From Erwinia sp. OLFS4 (GTDB lineage Bacteria; Pseudomonadota; Gammaproteobacteria; Enterobacterales; Enterobacteriaceae): a stretch of 64,000 nt of DNA. Location: NCBI RefSeq assembly GCF_002752165.1, contig NZ_MOMB01000048.1:62001-126000 (forward strand). Direction: 5' to 3'. This document shows, piece by piece, positions 9,118-19,140 of the stretch (positions are counted from its first letter, which is position 1; each line of letters opens with the position of its first letter). The notes under the pieces are model-generated. The model saw only the letters and a program-made list of their open reading frames with translations. It was not told the origin of the DNA and did no database searches. The position numbers and the translations under genes are program-made.

Positions 9118-9276
9118 TTAACTCCAGATCTGCCAGACCAGCAGCGCCACAAAACCCCAGAAAAGTGCGCAACCCGCAAAAATAGCCAGCCAGGCTTTGC
9201 GTTTCACGTCGCTGTTACGCGCAACTTTAATGGTTTTGTGCCCGAAGTCAGGTTGTACTGATAATCTTGTAGCCAT
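9118..9276 (-). CDS. ymiA: Small membrane protein YmiA
   Basis: A 52-residue protein starting MATRLSVQPDFGHKTIKVAR. A polar basic N-terminal half (to DVKRKAW, about residue 29) is followed by one hydrophobic span, WLAIFAGCALFWGFVALLVW, ending in QIWS. The DxxRKAWLA(I/V)F...FWG pattern matches E. coli YmiA, a predicted single-pass inner-membrane protein of unknown function. It is the first gene of a small minus-strand unit with yciX. An inverted repeat and paired direct repeats lie in its upstream region. Confidence 0.75.
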   Translation of the reverse strand: MATRLSVQPDFGHKTIKVARNSDVKRKAWLAIFAGCALFWGFVALLVWQIWS

Positions 9277-9780
9277 AGCTTTTGATAATCACTCTTAGTT
9301 AAACGATTGTCTTAACCAATCAAAAATTGGGATGAATCCTAATCAGTTGCTGCCTGAAAATCCAGCTATTTTTCTCCAGCAGCACAATTCGTCATGTTGA
9401 ACATTCGCGTAACAAATAACTGTTTAACACCCTGGAATCCGCTAGCTGTCTGCAGTTTCTGTGCCATTACCTTGTCAATTACGGTCTGGCAACCTCAGTG
9501 AATCACAGCAAAATTAAACCAGACTTAAGCAATCCGTCTGTCATCTGCTTTTAATCAAAGTATGAGAATATTCCTAGCTAACTGCAAAGCGCTAACGGTG
9601 AAATTGTGCATTGAATCGCATTTAGAAAATGACAATCGTAAAAGCTGTGATGTCGTTGTCATTTATGGAAAATAAATGACAACGGTAAAAAAAATCATTG
9701 CAAAACGGCGTGGCGTTTTTCTGGCAGGGGTATAATTCAGGCGGCATCGATCGGGCGGCATTAATCTCCTGTAAACTTCG
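9277..9780. other. Gene-free region upstream of ymiA with operator-like repeats
   Basis: About 500 bases between the cysB stop and the ymiA start. The minus-strand promoter for ymiA-yciX must be here. CGTTGTCATTTA (9654-9665) and TAAATGACAACG (9673-9684) form a perfect 12-bp inverted repeat with a 7-bp centre. The sequence AAATGACAAYSGTAAAA occurs at 9627-9643 and again at 9674-9690. No U-run follows the inverted repeat on either strand, so it is more like a protein-binding site than a terminator. I see no coding sequence. Confidence 0.55.
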
Positions 9781-10758
<978 letters not shown>

Positions 10759-10902
10759 TCATTATCCCAATCGCGTGTCACCGTTACGTCAGAACCTGCT
10801 GGCTTTGCGGGTTTTAATAAAAAAATATAATAAGAAACACCTTTTCTATAACCACTATAACATTGTTGTCACAGATGTATAGTGCTCACAGACAAAAGTA
10901 CA

Positions 10903-10923
10903 GGGCCAGCAGGAAGCTGGCCC
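10903..10923 (-). terminator. Terminator-like hairpin after topA
   Basis: GGGCCAGC (10903-10910) and GCTGGCCC (10916-10923) form a perfect 8-bp GC-rich stem with a 5-nt loop, 7 bases beyond the topA stop. On the minus strand it is followed by TGTACTTTTGTC, a broken U-tract. Confidence 0.6.
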
Positions 10924-10930
10924 GGGAGGA

Positions 10931-13519
10931 TTATTTGTGACTGACCTGCCACTTGCCATCAATGTAGAAAGCAGACCAGCCGGTGGCTTTGCCCTCTTTC
11001 TCACTGCTGACATACTGTTGTTTAGTCTTCCGACTAAAGCGCACCAGCGTTTTATTACCTTCATCATCGACAGCAGGCGCTTGCGCAAGGTAACGCAGTT
11101 TTTCCGGCAGTCTGTCGCGGAAACGTTGTAACTCTTCAACCAATGGTGCCCGGGTTTCACGGGATCTGGGGAAGGTATTAGCGGCCAGAAATACCCCGGC
11201 AGCGCCGTCACGCAGCACGAACCATGCATCGGATTTTTCGCACGGCAGTTCCGGCAACGGCACCGGATCTTCTTTAGGCGGTGCCACTTCACCATTGCGT
11301 AAAATCTTACGGGTGTTTTTACACTCGTCATTGGTACAGGCCATGTACTTGCCGAAACGCCCCATCCTGAGATGCATTTCTGAACCACATTTTTCGCACT
11401 CAACCACCGGACCATCATAGCCCTTGATGCGAAATTCACCCTGCTCAATTTCATAACCATCACAGGCCGGGTTGTTACCACAGACGTGCAGCTTACGCTG
11501 GTTATCAATCAGATAACTGTCCATGGCCGTACCGCATTTCTGGCAACGACGGCGCGCGCGCAGGGCATTGGTTTCGGCATCATCACCTTCCAGAACGTTA
11601 AGCACTTCATTTTCCGGAATCAGATTGATCGTCTGTTTACAGCGCTCTTTTGGCGTCAGGGCATAGCCGGAACAACCAAGGAATACCCCGGTGGTAGCAG
11701 TACGGATACCCATTTTCCGGCCGCAGGTCGGGCAGTCAATCGAAGTCAGGATCATCTGATTAGGCTGCATCCCGCCCTCATCAGCTTCTCTACCAGCCTG
11801 ATCGAGCTGCTGACTAAAATCAGCGAAAAATTTATCCAGTACCGCTTTCCACTGCGCCTGATTATTGGCTACCTGATCAAGGCTGTTTTCCATATGGGCG
11901 GTGAAATCGTAATTCATCAGGTCGCGAAAATTTTCTTCCAGACGGTCAGTTACAATCTCGCCCATTTTTTCGGCATAGAAGCGACGGTTTTCCGTCCGCA
12001 CATAGCCCCGGTCCTGAATCGTCGAAATAATTGATGCATAGGTTGATGGCCGGCCTATTCCGCGCTTTTCCAGTTCACGAACCAGCGAAGCTTCGCTGAA
12101 ACGTGCCGGCGGTTTAGTAAAATGCTGCGCAGGCATCAGTTGCTGCAAGGTAAGTTCATCACCAATACTGACTGCCGGTAAGGTCCGATCTTCATCACCT
12201 TTGCGCAGAGCAGGCATGACTTTTGTCCAGCCGTCAAAACGCAGCGTACGCCCTTTAGCCCGCAGTCTGAAACCGGCGGCTTCAACGGTCAGCGTGGTGG
12301 AGTCATACTGCGCCGGCGTCATCTGACAGGCCACAAACTGACGCCAGATCAGCTGATAAAGTTTCTGAGCATCGGCTTCCATATCCTTGAGGCTATCGCC
12401 AGTGACGCTGACATCAGACGGACGGATTGCTTCATGCGCTTCCTGGGAATTCTCTTTACTGGCGTACTGATTCGCCGACGCCGGCAGATAGTTATCGCCA
12501 AAATTTTTTGTAATGTAATCGCGCACCATGCTCAGTGCGTCCTGACTAAGATTGGTTGAGTCAGTACGCATGTAGGTGATATGGCCCGCTTCGTACAACC
12601 GTTGCGCCATCATCATGGTTTTCTTAACACCAAAACCCAGCCGGGTGCTGGCGGCCTGCTGTAGCGTTGAAGTAATAAACGGTGCAGACGGCTTGCTGCT
12701 GGTCGGCTTGTCTTCACGATCCTGGAGGACATAACGCGCCTTTTCCAGCAGGCTGATAGCGGCTTCTGTTTGTGCCCGGTTAACCGGACGAAATGCTTTA
12801 TCACCCTGATGGGTTACCTGCATCGGTAAATCGCTGCCCGCCGGCGTCGACAGATTGGCCGCCAGTTCCCAGTATTCTTCCGGAACAAAGGCTTTAATTT
12901 CACGTTCGCGCTCAACAACCAGCCGCACCGCTACCGACTGAACCCGCCCGGCAGAAAGACCACGGGCTATCTTTTTCCACAACAGCGGTGACACCATGTA
13001 ACCGACAACACGGTCCATGAAACGACGGGCTTGCTGGGCATTGACCCGGTCGATATTCAGTCCGGCAGGTTTTTCAAATGCCTGGCGGATAGCATTCTTA
13101 GTGATTTCGTTAAACACCACCCGGCTGTAGCGGGTATCATCCCCGCCAATAACCTCGCGCAGATGCCAGGCAATGGCCTCCCCTTCGCGATCAAGGTCGG
13201 TTGCCAGATAAATGTGGTCTGCGTTCTGTGCCAGGCTCTTCAGCTCAGACACCACTTTCTCTTTGCCGGGCAGAATCTGATAGTCGGCTTTCCAGTCATG
13301 CCAGGGATCCACGCCCATTCGCTTGACCAGCGCGCTCTTTTCATCTTTCTTGCCGGTTTTACTGGTTTTAGCGTCAGTGCTCTTTTTAACGGTTGAGCCA
13401 CTGGTCGGCAAATCCCGGATATGACCGACGCTGGATTTCACCACATAGTCTTTTCCAAGATATTTATTGATTGTTTTGGCCTTTGCCGGGGACTCAACAA
13501 TTACCAGCGCTTTACCCAT
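10931..13519 (-). CDS. topA: DNA topoisomerase I (type IA)
   Basis: An 862-residue enzyme that relaxes negative supercoils; E. coli TopA has 865. The TOPRIM domain carries the metal motif DLDRE (108-112). The catalytic tyrosine is Tyr316 in [13 protein letters not shown]. The C-terminal third has three tetracysteine zinc ribbons, starting at [18 protein letters not shown] and CEKCGSEMH, followed by zinc-free ribbons and the basic tail used for RNA polymerase contact. It diverges from yciN, with a 400-base region between them. Confidence 0.97.
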   Translation of the reverse strand: MGKALVIVESPAKAKTINKYLGKDYVVKSSVGHIRDLPTSGSTVKKSTDAKTSKTGKKDEKSALVKRMGVDPWHDWKADYQILPGKEKVVSELKSLAQNADHIYLATDLDREGEAIAWHLREVIGGDDTRYSRVVFNEITKNAIRQAFEKPAGLNIDRVNAQQARRFMDRVVGYMVSPLLWKKIARGLSAGRVQSVAVRLVVEREREIKAFVPEEYWELAANLSTPAGSDLPMQVTHQGDKAFRPVNRAQTEAAISLLEKARYVLQDREDKPTSSKPSAPFITSTLQQAASTRLGFGVKKTMMMAQRLYEAGHITYMRTDSTNLSQDALSMVRDYITKNFGDNYLPASANQYASKENSQEAHEAIRPSDVSVTGDSLKDMEADAQKLYQLIWRQFVACQMTPAQYDSTTLTVEAAGFRLRAKGRTLRFDGWTKVMPALRKGDEDRTLPAVSIGDELTLQQLMPAQHFTKPPARFSEASLVRELEKRGIGRPSTYASIISTIQDRGYVRTENRRFYAEKMGEIVTDRLEENFRDLMNYDFTAHMENSLDQVANNQAQWKAVLDKFFADFSQQLDQAGREADEGGMQPNQMILTSIDCPTCGRKMGIRTATTGVFLGCSGYALTPKERCKQTINLIPENEVLNVLEGDDAETNALRARRRCQKCGTAMDSYLIDNQRKLHVCGNNPACDGYEIEQGEFRIKGYDGPVVECEKCGSEMHLRMGRFGKYMACTNDECKNTRKILRNGEVAPPKEDPVPLPELPCEKSDAWFVLRDGAAGVFLAANTFPRSRETRAPLVEELQRFRDRLPEKLRYLAQAPAVDDEGNKTLVRFSRKTKQQYVSSEKEGKATGWSAFYIDGKWQVSHK

Positions 13520-13919
13520 ATTTACCTTTACCTGATGATAACTTCCGAGTTTAAGAAAAGACGTAAGCTGAAACAGTCAACAGCGCGCGGCTTAATCGTG
13601 CGGTGGTTGCTCAATTTTAACCCTCGCTGATCTCAGTCAGAAGGCTGATAACACAGACTTCAACCGACTGATTGACTACGTCTTTTTCTGGCTAACTTCC
13701 TGCATGCTACGCCCGCATGCCAGCGAATTTACGCCGGAATTCTGAAACGCCCACACTCTACCTGATAAAATCAGTTACGCAACTTAATTAGCATCCGCCG
13801 GCAATTTACGCCAGAAACAAGATGATAATCAGCGTAAAAGGGTTAAACACGGTTAGCATTCAGTTTACATAACGCAGGTTACTGTTTAGCGTTGTTCTGT
13901 TTTTTATGCCGGAGGTTTT
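13520..13919. other. Intergenic region between divergent topA and yciN
   Basis: About 400 bases with the promoters of topA (minus) and yciN (plus). In E. coli topA has several promoters, including heat-shock and stationary-phase ones; I could not assign them here. The element AATTTACGCCRGAA occurs twice, at 13726-13739 and 13803-13816. No gene is seen. Confidence 0.5.
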
Positions 13920-14168
13920 ATGACGCAATCACAACAGACGATCAGCGCCGCTGAACTGCTCATTATCGCTAATGGGTTACTGCAGGCCCATGCGGATTAT
14001 TTAGCCGGGGTGCAGGTATCTTCGGTAAAACAACAAGGCGATCTGCTGATATTTAGCGGTGATTTTTATCCCGATAACCAGGGGTTGCCGACAGCAAAAT
14101 CCACGGTAGTATTTAATTTATTTAAATACCTTACCACTACCCTGTCAGCGCAATACCGGTTGAGGTAA
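13920..14168 (+). CDS. yciN: YciN family protein
   Basis: An 82-residue protein of the YciN family (E. coli 83). The conserved middle and C-terminus QGLPTAKSTVVFNLFKYL identify it, together with an amphipathic N-terminal helix (SAAELLIIANGLLQAHADYL). No catalytic motif or membrane segment is visible; the family has no established function. A GGAGG site lies 6 nt before the ATG. It stands alone between divergent topA and convergent sohB. Confidence 0.9.
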   Translation: MTQSQQTISAAELLIIANGLLQAHADYLAGVQVSSVKQQGDLLIFSGDFYPDNQGLPTAKSTVVFNLFKYLTTTLSAQYRLR

Positions 14169-14181
14169 ACCCGTTGTATCG

Positions 14182-14201
14182 CGGGCCGGCAACACGGCCC
14201 G
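14182..14201. terminator. GC hairpin between convergent yciN and sohB
   Basis: CGGGCCG (14182-14188) and CGGCCCG (14195-14201) form a perfect 7-bp stem with a 6-nt loop between two converging genes. No U-tract follows on either strand, so it could act as an RNA 3'-end stabiliser rather than a true terminator. Confidence 0.4.
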
Positions 14202-14208
14202 ATGAGGA

Positions 14209-15255
14209 TCAGTTCAGCGGCCGGTTACCCCGTTGCCACAACCGTAGCAGCAGTTGTTCCATGCTTTTACTGACGCTGTGCGTAAAACGATCCATCATTT
14301 TTTTCTTGCGCAGATAGCGCACCGCAATCACCTCAAAATGCTCAAGCTGACGCAGGATAACATCGTCGCTGGTATTGATTTCATCAACCAGCCCTTTTTC
14401 TCTGGCCTGACTGCCGTACCAGTGTTCGCCGGTTGCCACCTGGTCAATATCCAGCGTCGGACGCATTTGCTGGACAAACTGTTTGAACAAAAGATGGGTT
14501 TCATTGAGATCCTCGCGAAACTTCTCGCGTCCCTCTTCGGTATTTTCACCCAGCAGCGTCAGCGTGCGCTTATACTGACCGGCGGTATGCAGTTCAATAT
14601 CTATATCGTTACGTTTTAGTAGCCGGTTAAAGTTGGGTATCTGCGCCACCACGCCAATTGAGCCAATCACGGAGAAAGGGGCCGCCACGATATTATCCGC
14701 CACACAGGCCATCATATAACCGCCGCTGGCAGCCACTTTATCAACCGCTACCGTCAGCCTGATTCCTTTCTGGCGCAGGCGCTGAAGCTGCGACGCCGCC
14801 AGACCGTATCCATGCACAACGCCGCCAGGACTTTCCAGCCTCAGCAGCACCTCATCCTGTTCACCGGCCACCGCCAGCACTGCCGATACTTCTTCACGTA
14901 ATGAAGCAACTTCACCGGCATCCATGCTGCCTTTGAAGTCAATGATGTAAAGCACTGGTTTGCCAGCGTTATCCCCCTCAAGTCTGGCGCGTTTTTTTTC
15001 CGCTTTTTCCTGCTGTTTTTCTTTTTTCTTCTGCGCTTTGTGCCACAGTTTTTGCTGGTGATGTTTCATCCGTCCCAGCTGCATATCCTCTTTCATATGA
15101 CGATAGCGCTCACCAAGGTCGGTCAGTCTCAGCTGACCAGCTTCATGACGCTTTCTCAGCGCAACATGGCTAATCATCACAATCAGTGCGGCAATCGCAA
15201 CGACAATCGTCACGGTTTTAGCCAGAAAAAGAGCATAATAAGAGAGTAACTCCAC
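14209..15255 (-). CDS. sohB: Inner-membrane peptidase SohB (S49 family)
   Basis: A 348-residue relative of signal peptide peptidase SppA; in E. coli sohB was found as a multicopy suppressor of a degP (htrA) mutant. It has an N-terminal membrane helix (about 10-30), a strongly basic cytosolic stretch rich in Lys (about 65-90), and an S49 protease domain. The catalytic dyad is Ser177 (DKVAASGGYMMA) and Lys229 (AGQYKRTL), matching the known SohB Ser/Lys pair. It may degrade membrane protein fragments or cleaved signal peptides. It diverges from yciK. Confidence 0.94.
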   Translation of the reverse strand: MELLSYYALFLAKTVTIVVAIAALIVMISHVALRKRHEAGQLRLTDLGERYRHMKEDMQLGRMKHHQQKLWHKAQKKKEKQQEKAEKKRARLEGDNAGKPVLYIIDFKGSMDAGEVASLREEVSAVLAVAGEQDEVLLRLESPGGVVHGYGLAASQLQRLRQKGIRLTVAVDKVAASGGYMMACVADNIVAAPFSVIGSIGVVAQIPNFNRLLKRNDIDIELHTAGQYKRTLTLLGENTEEGREKFREDLNETHLLFKQFVQQMRPTLDIDQVATGEHWYGSQAREKGLVDEINTSDDVILRQLEHFEVIAVRYLRKKKMMDRFTHSVSKSMEQLLLRLWQRGNRPLN

Positions 15256-15477
15256 GGATTCCGCCTTACAAAATCTAACATTCCATACAAGAAGCTGTCA
15301 GTGTAACCGGGTTAGTCTGTTACGTCGCCTGTTTAACCAGCACGCCAGACAAATTTCGCTTATGTCTCATTGAAGCAACTGACTTTTTCAGGCATAAAGC
15401 TGATTATTTTATCAGGTTAATATCAGGAAAGGGTTCGCCCGGACGAGCGTGCCACAATAGCCGCGAGGAGGAGTAAC

Positions 15478-16239
15478 GTGCATTATCAACCTAAGCAGGA
15501 CCTTCTGCAAAATCGCATTATTCTGGTCACCGGCGCCAGCGACGGGATCGGGGCCGAGGCGGCGATCACTTATGCCCGCTACGGCGCGGAACTGGTGCTG
15601 CTTGGCCGTAATGATAAAAAACTGCGCAATGTGGCCGACCGGATAACTCAGGCCGGTTCAGGACCAGTGCATTACCGCCTGCTGGATTTAGATACCGCAA
15701 CCCCTGAGCAGTGCCACATGCTGGCACATGAAATCGCCCAGCTGGTGCCCCGCCTCGATGGGGTGTTACATAATGCCGGGGTGCTCGGTGAAATCGCACC
15801 GATGATGACGCTGGCACCGGAAATCTGGCAACAGGTGATGCGCATCAACGTTGACAGCACCTTTTTTCTTACCCAGGCACTGCTGCCACTGTTACTGAAA
15901 TCAGATGCCGGTTCACTGGTCTTTACCAGCTCCAGCGTCGGCCGCCAGGGGCGCGCCGGCTGGGGCGCTTACGCGGTGTCTAAATTTGCCACTGAGGGCA
16001 TGATGCAGGTGCTGGCAGAAGAGTATCGCAGCCAGAATTTACGGGTAAACTGTATTAATCCTGGGGGCACCCGGACCCAAATGCGTGCCAGTGCCTTTCC
16101 CGAAGAAGATGCAACCAGGCTGAAAACCCCGGCTGACATTATGCCCCTCTACCTCTATCTGATGGGGGATGACAGCCGGCGTAAAACCGGTATCAGCTTC
16201 GACGCCCAGCCCGGACGCAAGCCAGGGGCAGCAGAATAA
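15478..16239 (+). CDS. yciK: SDR-family oxidoreductase YciK
   Basis: A 253-residue short-chain dehydrogenase with a GTG start. The alternative ATG options would cut the conserved N-terminus MHYQPKQDLLQNRIILVTGA, and GAGGAGG lies just upstream. The cofactor loop is TGASDGIG (18-25), NAG is at 99-101, and the catalytic residues are the Ser cluster at 151-153, Tyr165 and Lys169 (YAVSK). The physiological substrate is unknown. In E. coli yciK is followed by btuR (cobinamide adenosyltransferase), but here only 45 bases separate it from convergent rluB, so btuR is absent at this site. Confidence 0.93.
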   Translation: MHYQPKQDLLQNRIILVTGASDGIGAEAAITYARYGAELVLLGRNDKKLRNVADRITQAGSGPVHYRLLDLDTATPEQCHMLAHEIAQLVPRLDGVLHNAGVLGEIAPMMTLAPEIWQQVMRINVDSTFFLTQALLPLLLKSDAGSLVFTSSSVGRQGRAGWGAYAVSKFATEGMMQVLAEEYRSQNLRVNCINPGGTRTQMRASAFPEEDATRLKTPADIMPLYLYLMGDDSRRKTGISFDAQPGRKPGAAE

Positions 16240-16284
16240 CAACCAGAATAAGCCAGCGGCCGGCTGTCCATATCAGGAAATGAA

Positions 16285-17187
16285 CTAGCGGCCCTGATCG
16301 CTGCGACGCGTGGCGCTACGCCGGCCTGGTGCAGTTCGAGCGCCCGCTGCGCTTTTGCTGGTATGACGCTTAACCGCCCGGCGAATCTGATTGGCTTTGG
16401 TGCGACGACGATCTTTTTCTACCGGGACGCGGCTTGCCGTTTCGGCAGGCAAACCGACCATTTCACGCAGATAGTTCACTGGCTGTAAATCGAGCTCGGT
16501 CCAGCCACCGCGCGGCAGTCCCTTCGGTAACAGAATGTCACCGTAACGAACACGCAGCAGGCGACTTACCTGTACCCCCACCGCTTCCCACAGCCGGCGG
16601 ACTTCACGGTTACGGCCTTCCGTCAGCGTGACGTTATACCACTGGTTGATGCCTTCACCGCCGCTGTATTTCAGCGTTTTAAATGCTGCCGGGCCATCTT
16701 CCAGCTGGACACCCCGGCTGAGCTGACGGATTTTTTCATCATCAATCTGGCCGAATACCCGCACGGCATACTCGCGTTCCACTTCACGACCCGGATGCAT
16801 CAGGCGATTGGCCAGTTCACCGTCGGTGGTGAAAAGCAGTAAACCGCAGGTATTCACATCAAGCCGGCCAACGGCTATCCAGCGTGCGCCGCGCAGGCGC
16901 GGCAGGCGGTCAAACACCGTCGGTCTGCCGTCAGGATCGCGGCGGGTACAGAGTTCACCTTCCGGTTTGTAATAGGCCAGCACCCGGCAGATTTCGCTGG
17001 CACTCTCGCCGAGGTTAACCAGATGGCCATCAATACGAATTTTGAGATTTTTGCTGGCTTCAACGCGATCGCCAAGGGTCGCCAGCTTGCCATCAATACT
17101 GACGCGTCCAGCGGCGATCATCGCTTCAATTTCACGGCGTGATCCTTGTCCGGCACGGGCTAATACTTTTTGTAACTTTTCGCTCAT
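16285..17187 (-). CDS. rluB: 23S rRNA pseudouridine(2605) synthase RluB
   Basis: A 300-residue enzyme that makes pseudouridine 2605 of 23S rRNA. The N-terminal S4 RNA-binding domain (about 3-60) begins [19 protein letters not shown]. The catalytic domain has Asp110 in [14 protein letters not shown]. The C-terminal 45 residues are a disordered, very basic tail rich in Arg, as in other RluB proteins (E. coli 291 residues). Its 3' end meets yciK. In E. coli yciQ lies between rluB and yciO; here there is only a 162-base gap. Confidence 0.93.
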   Translation of the reverse strand: MSEKLQKVLARAGQGSRREIEAMIAAGRVSIDGKLATLGDRVEASKNLKIRIDGHLVNLGESASEICRVLAYYKPEGELCTRRDPDGRPTVFDRLPRLRGARWIAVGRLDVNTCGLLLFTTDGELANRLMHPGREVEREYAVRVFGQIDDEKIRQLSRGVQLEDGPAAFKTLKYSGGEGINQWYNVTLTEGRNREVRRLWEAVGVQVSRLLRVRYGDILLPKGLPRGGWTELDLQPVNYLREMVGLPAETASRVPVEKDRRRTKANQIRRAVKRHTSKSAAGARTAPGRRSATRRSDQGR

Positions 17188-17349
17188 TTTGCGACCTCGC
17201 TGTTGCCTTCACAGGCATCAGTATCATGATATAAAAGGTCGTGCCCACCAACGGCAGGCACTGACAGGAACCAACGGCCGGGCATTCTACCCGAACTTAA
17301 CGCCGAATGATAATAAATAGCGTGACCGGCCGTTCCTCTGCACAGGCCA

Positions 17350-17970
17350 TCAGAGAAAAGGTTTAATACTGCCGGCACCTTCCCGTACCACCTGCGGCGA
17401 ATCGCTGGTTAAATCGACCACCGTTGTTGGCTGCTGGCCCAGCGAACCGCCATCAATAACCAGATCCACCTGAGTACCCAGTTTATCGAAAATTTCTTCC
17501 GGATCAGATTCAGTGAAATCATTGCCAGGCAGAATCAGTGAAGTGGACATAATCGGCTCATTGACCTGTTCAAGTAATGCCAGCGCAATAGGATTAGAAG
17601 GCACGCGCAGACCAATGGTTTTGCGCTTGTCGTTCATCAGACGCCGCGGCACTTCTTTGGTCGCTTTCAATATAAAAGTATAGTTGCCAGGGGTGTTATT
17701 TTTAATCAGGCGAAAAGCACTGTTATCCACCTGGGCATAGCTGGAAAGCTCGGACAAATCACGACAGATCAGCGTGAAATTATGATCATCAGCAAACTGA
17801 CGGATGCGGCAAATCCGCTCCATGGCATTTTTCTCTTCCAGCCGGCAGCCCAGCGCATAGCCGGAATCCGTGGGATAAACTATCACGCCCCCTTTATTAA
17901 CAATTTCCACCGCCTGCTTGATCAGTCGGGGCTGGGGGTTCTCCGGGTGTATCTGAAAAAACTGACTCAT
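17350..17970 (-). CDS. yciO: YciO, Sua5/YrdC-family protein
   Basis: A 206-residue member of the L-threonylcarbamoyladenylate synthase superfamily (paralogue of TsaC), the same length as E. coli YciO. The fold signature YPTDSGYALGC, the KR..(T/S)..R-type residues in KRKTIGLRVPSNPIAL, and the C-terminal VVDLTSDSPQVVREGAGSI are present. E. coli YciO does not effectively replace TsaC in tRNA t6A formation, so its cellular role is uncertain. Its ATG overlaps the rnm stop by 4 bases (ATGA), so the two are translationally coupled. Confidence 0.92.
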   Translation of the reverse strand: MSQFFQIHPENPQPRLIKQAVEIVNKGGVIVYPTDSGYALGCRLEEKNAMERICRIRQFADDHNFTLICRDLSELSSYAQVDNSAFRLIKNNTPGNYTFILKATKEVPRRLMNDKRKTIGLRVPSNPIALALLEQVNEPIMSTSLILPGNDFTESDPEEIFDKLGTQVDLVIDGGSLGQQPTTVVDLTSDSPQVVREGAGSIKPFL

Positions 17971-18863
17971 TGATCCTCCAAAATCGCGGTTCCGGGCTGA
18001 GGTTGTAATTCGGGATATCTTGTCCAGACGGCATCAACACCGGCGGGCAGCCAAAGTTTTCTGCCCAGCTCAATCCAGGCACAGGGTTGATGAAAATCGG
18101 AGCCCTGGGACGCGGCCAAATCGTAATCACGGGCATACTGTGCCAGTTGGCTACGTTCTGCGGGTGCCTGCTGGCACTGGGCAACTTCGATGGCTTCTCC
18201 GCCCTGTTCCCTGAAATGCAGTACCAGCCGCTTTAACCATTTTGCCGAAAGATGATAACGCCCCGGATGGGCCAGCACCGCCCTGCCAGCAGAATGATGA
18301 ATGGCCTCAATCGCTTGTTTAATAGTACACCACTGCGCGGGGACATAGCCGGTTTTGCCGCGCGCCAGATAATTTTTAAACACCTGGCTGATGTTGCTCG
18401 CTTTACCTTGCGCTACCAGAAAGCGGGCAAAATGGCCGCGGGTAATTGCGCCGCCGGCTGCCAGCGCCATCACACCTTCAAGCGCGCCGGGTATCTGCGC
18501 TTTTTCCAGCCGGCTGGCGATCAATTCAGCCCGGTATTGTCTGCACATAGACTGATTCAGTAACAGCTGTTTCATTGCCGGCGCCTGCGGATCAATCCCC
18601 AGCCCGACAATATGAATTTCATGATTTTCCCACAGGGTTGATATCTCCACGCCAGGCAGCAAATACAGTGGCAGCTGCTGTTGCGCAATGGCCTGCTGCG
18701 CCGGCGCGATGCCTGCAACGGTGTCATGATCGGTCAACGCCAGCACACTTACCCGCATTTGCACTGCTCTGGCAACCAGTCCGGCAGGCGTCAGCAAGCC
18801 GTCAGAAGCCTGAGAATGGCTATGTAAATCATAGAGCGGATAATCCGTAAGCTGATTCATCGC
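17967..18863 (-). CDS. rnm: RNase AM, PHP-domain 5'-3' exonuclease (YciV/TrpH)
   Basis: A protein of about 298 residues (E. coli YciV 293) with a PHP metal-dependent phosphoesterase fold. The metal ligands are visible in DLHSHSQASDG, ALTDHDT, GVEIST, VLAHPGRY and GSDFHQP. The E. coli enzyme trims the 5' ends of rRNAs and degrades short RNAs, and hydrolyses 3',5'-bisphosphonucleotides. A start six codons further upstream (18881) is also open; I prefer 18863 because MNQLTDYPLYDLHSH aligns with the family. It diverges from the trp operon and overlaps yciO by 4 bases. Confidence 0.9.
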   Translation of the reverse strand, partial: AMNQLTDYPLYDLHSHSQASDGLLTPAGLVARAVQMRVSVLALTDHDTVAGIAPAQQAIAQQQLPLYLLPGVEISTLWENHEIHIVGLGIDPQAPAMKQLLLNQSMCRQYRAELIASRLEKAQIPGALEGVMALAAGGAITRGHFARFLVAQGKASNISQVFKNYLARGKTGYVPAQWCTIKQAIEAIHHSAGRAVLAHPGRYHLSAKWLKRLVLHFREQGGEAIEVAQCQQAPAERSQLAQYARDYDLAASQGSDFHQPCAWIELGRKLWLPAGVDAVWTRYPELQPQPGTAILEDQ

Positions 18864-18934
18864 GTTACTTTGTTGCCCCATAACAGAAATCAGCGCGCAT
18901 CATACGCTGTTTCCTGACAGATGGAAAAAGCTGC

Positions 18935-18970
18935 TTGACATTAGCACCTCGAACTAGTTTACTAGTACGC
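18935..18970 (+). promoter_or_regulatory. trp promoter with TrpR operator
   Basis: The -35 box TTGACA (18935-18940) and -10 box TTTACT (18958-18963) are 17 bp apart. The operator GAACTAGTTTACTAGTAC (18951-18968) overlaps the -10 box and is a near-perfect palindrome with CTAGT half-sites, one base different from the E. coli trp operator. TrpR bound to tryptophan should repress trpL-trpA here. Confidence 0.95.
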
Positions 18971-18995
18971 AAGTTCAGATAGAAGGTTCTGCATC

Positions 18996-19073
18996 ATGGC
19001 GAAATTAACGTGTGTATTAATCGGTTGGTGGCGCAACACGCCTGTATGGGCAAGGTTGCCGTGCACCCGTTAA
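18996..19073 (+). CDS. trpL: trp operon leader peptide
   Basis: A 25-residue leader (MAKLTCVLIGWWRNTPVW, then seven more residues) with adjacent Trp codons at 11 and 12 (19026-19031) and a third at 18 (19047-19049). Ribosome stalling at the Trp codons sets the fold of the following RNA. CGGTTGGTG (19022-19030) can pair with CACC...AACCG (19064-19076) as hairpin 1:2. TTAACCGG (19070-19077) can pair with CCCGCTTAA (19096-19104) as the 2:3 antiterminator. The E. coli leader is 14 residues and ends soon after its two Trp codons, so this one is longer and carries a third control codon. An AGAAGG site is 8 nt or more upstream. Confidence 0.9.
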   Translation: MAKLTCVLIGWWRNTPVWARLPCTR

Positions 19074-19094
19074 CCGGAGATTGCAGCTACCTGA

Positions 19095-19118
19095 GCCCGC
19101 TTAAGCGGGTTTTTTTTT
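19095..19118 (+). terminator. trp attenuator (hairpin 3:4)
   Basis: CCCGC (19096-19100) and GCGGG (19105-19109) close a TTAA loop, with a further G-U pair possible at the base, followed by nine Ts (19110-19118). It lies between trpL and trpE and is the transcription stop used when tryptophan is plentiful. Confidence 0.92.
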
Positions 19119-19140
19119 ACCTGATTGTTGGGAATATTTT

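Noticed and set aside
13726..13816. AATTTACGCCRGAA repeated twice in the topA-yciN gap as an operator pair
   Set aside because: Copies are 77 bp apart with no symmetry and no link to known control; kept only as a note in the region entry.
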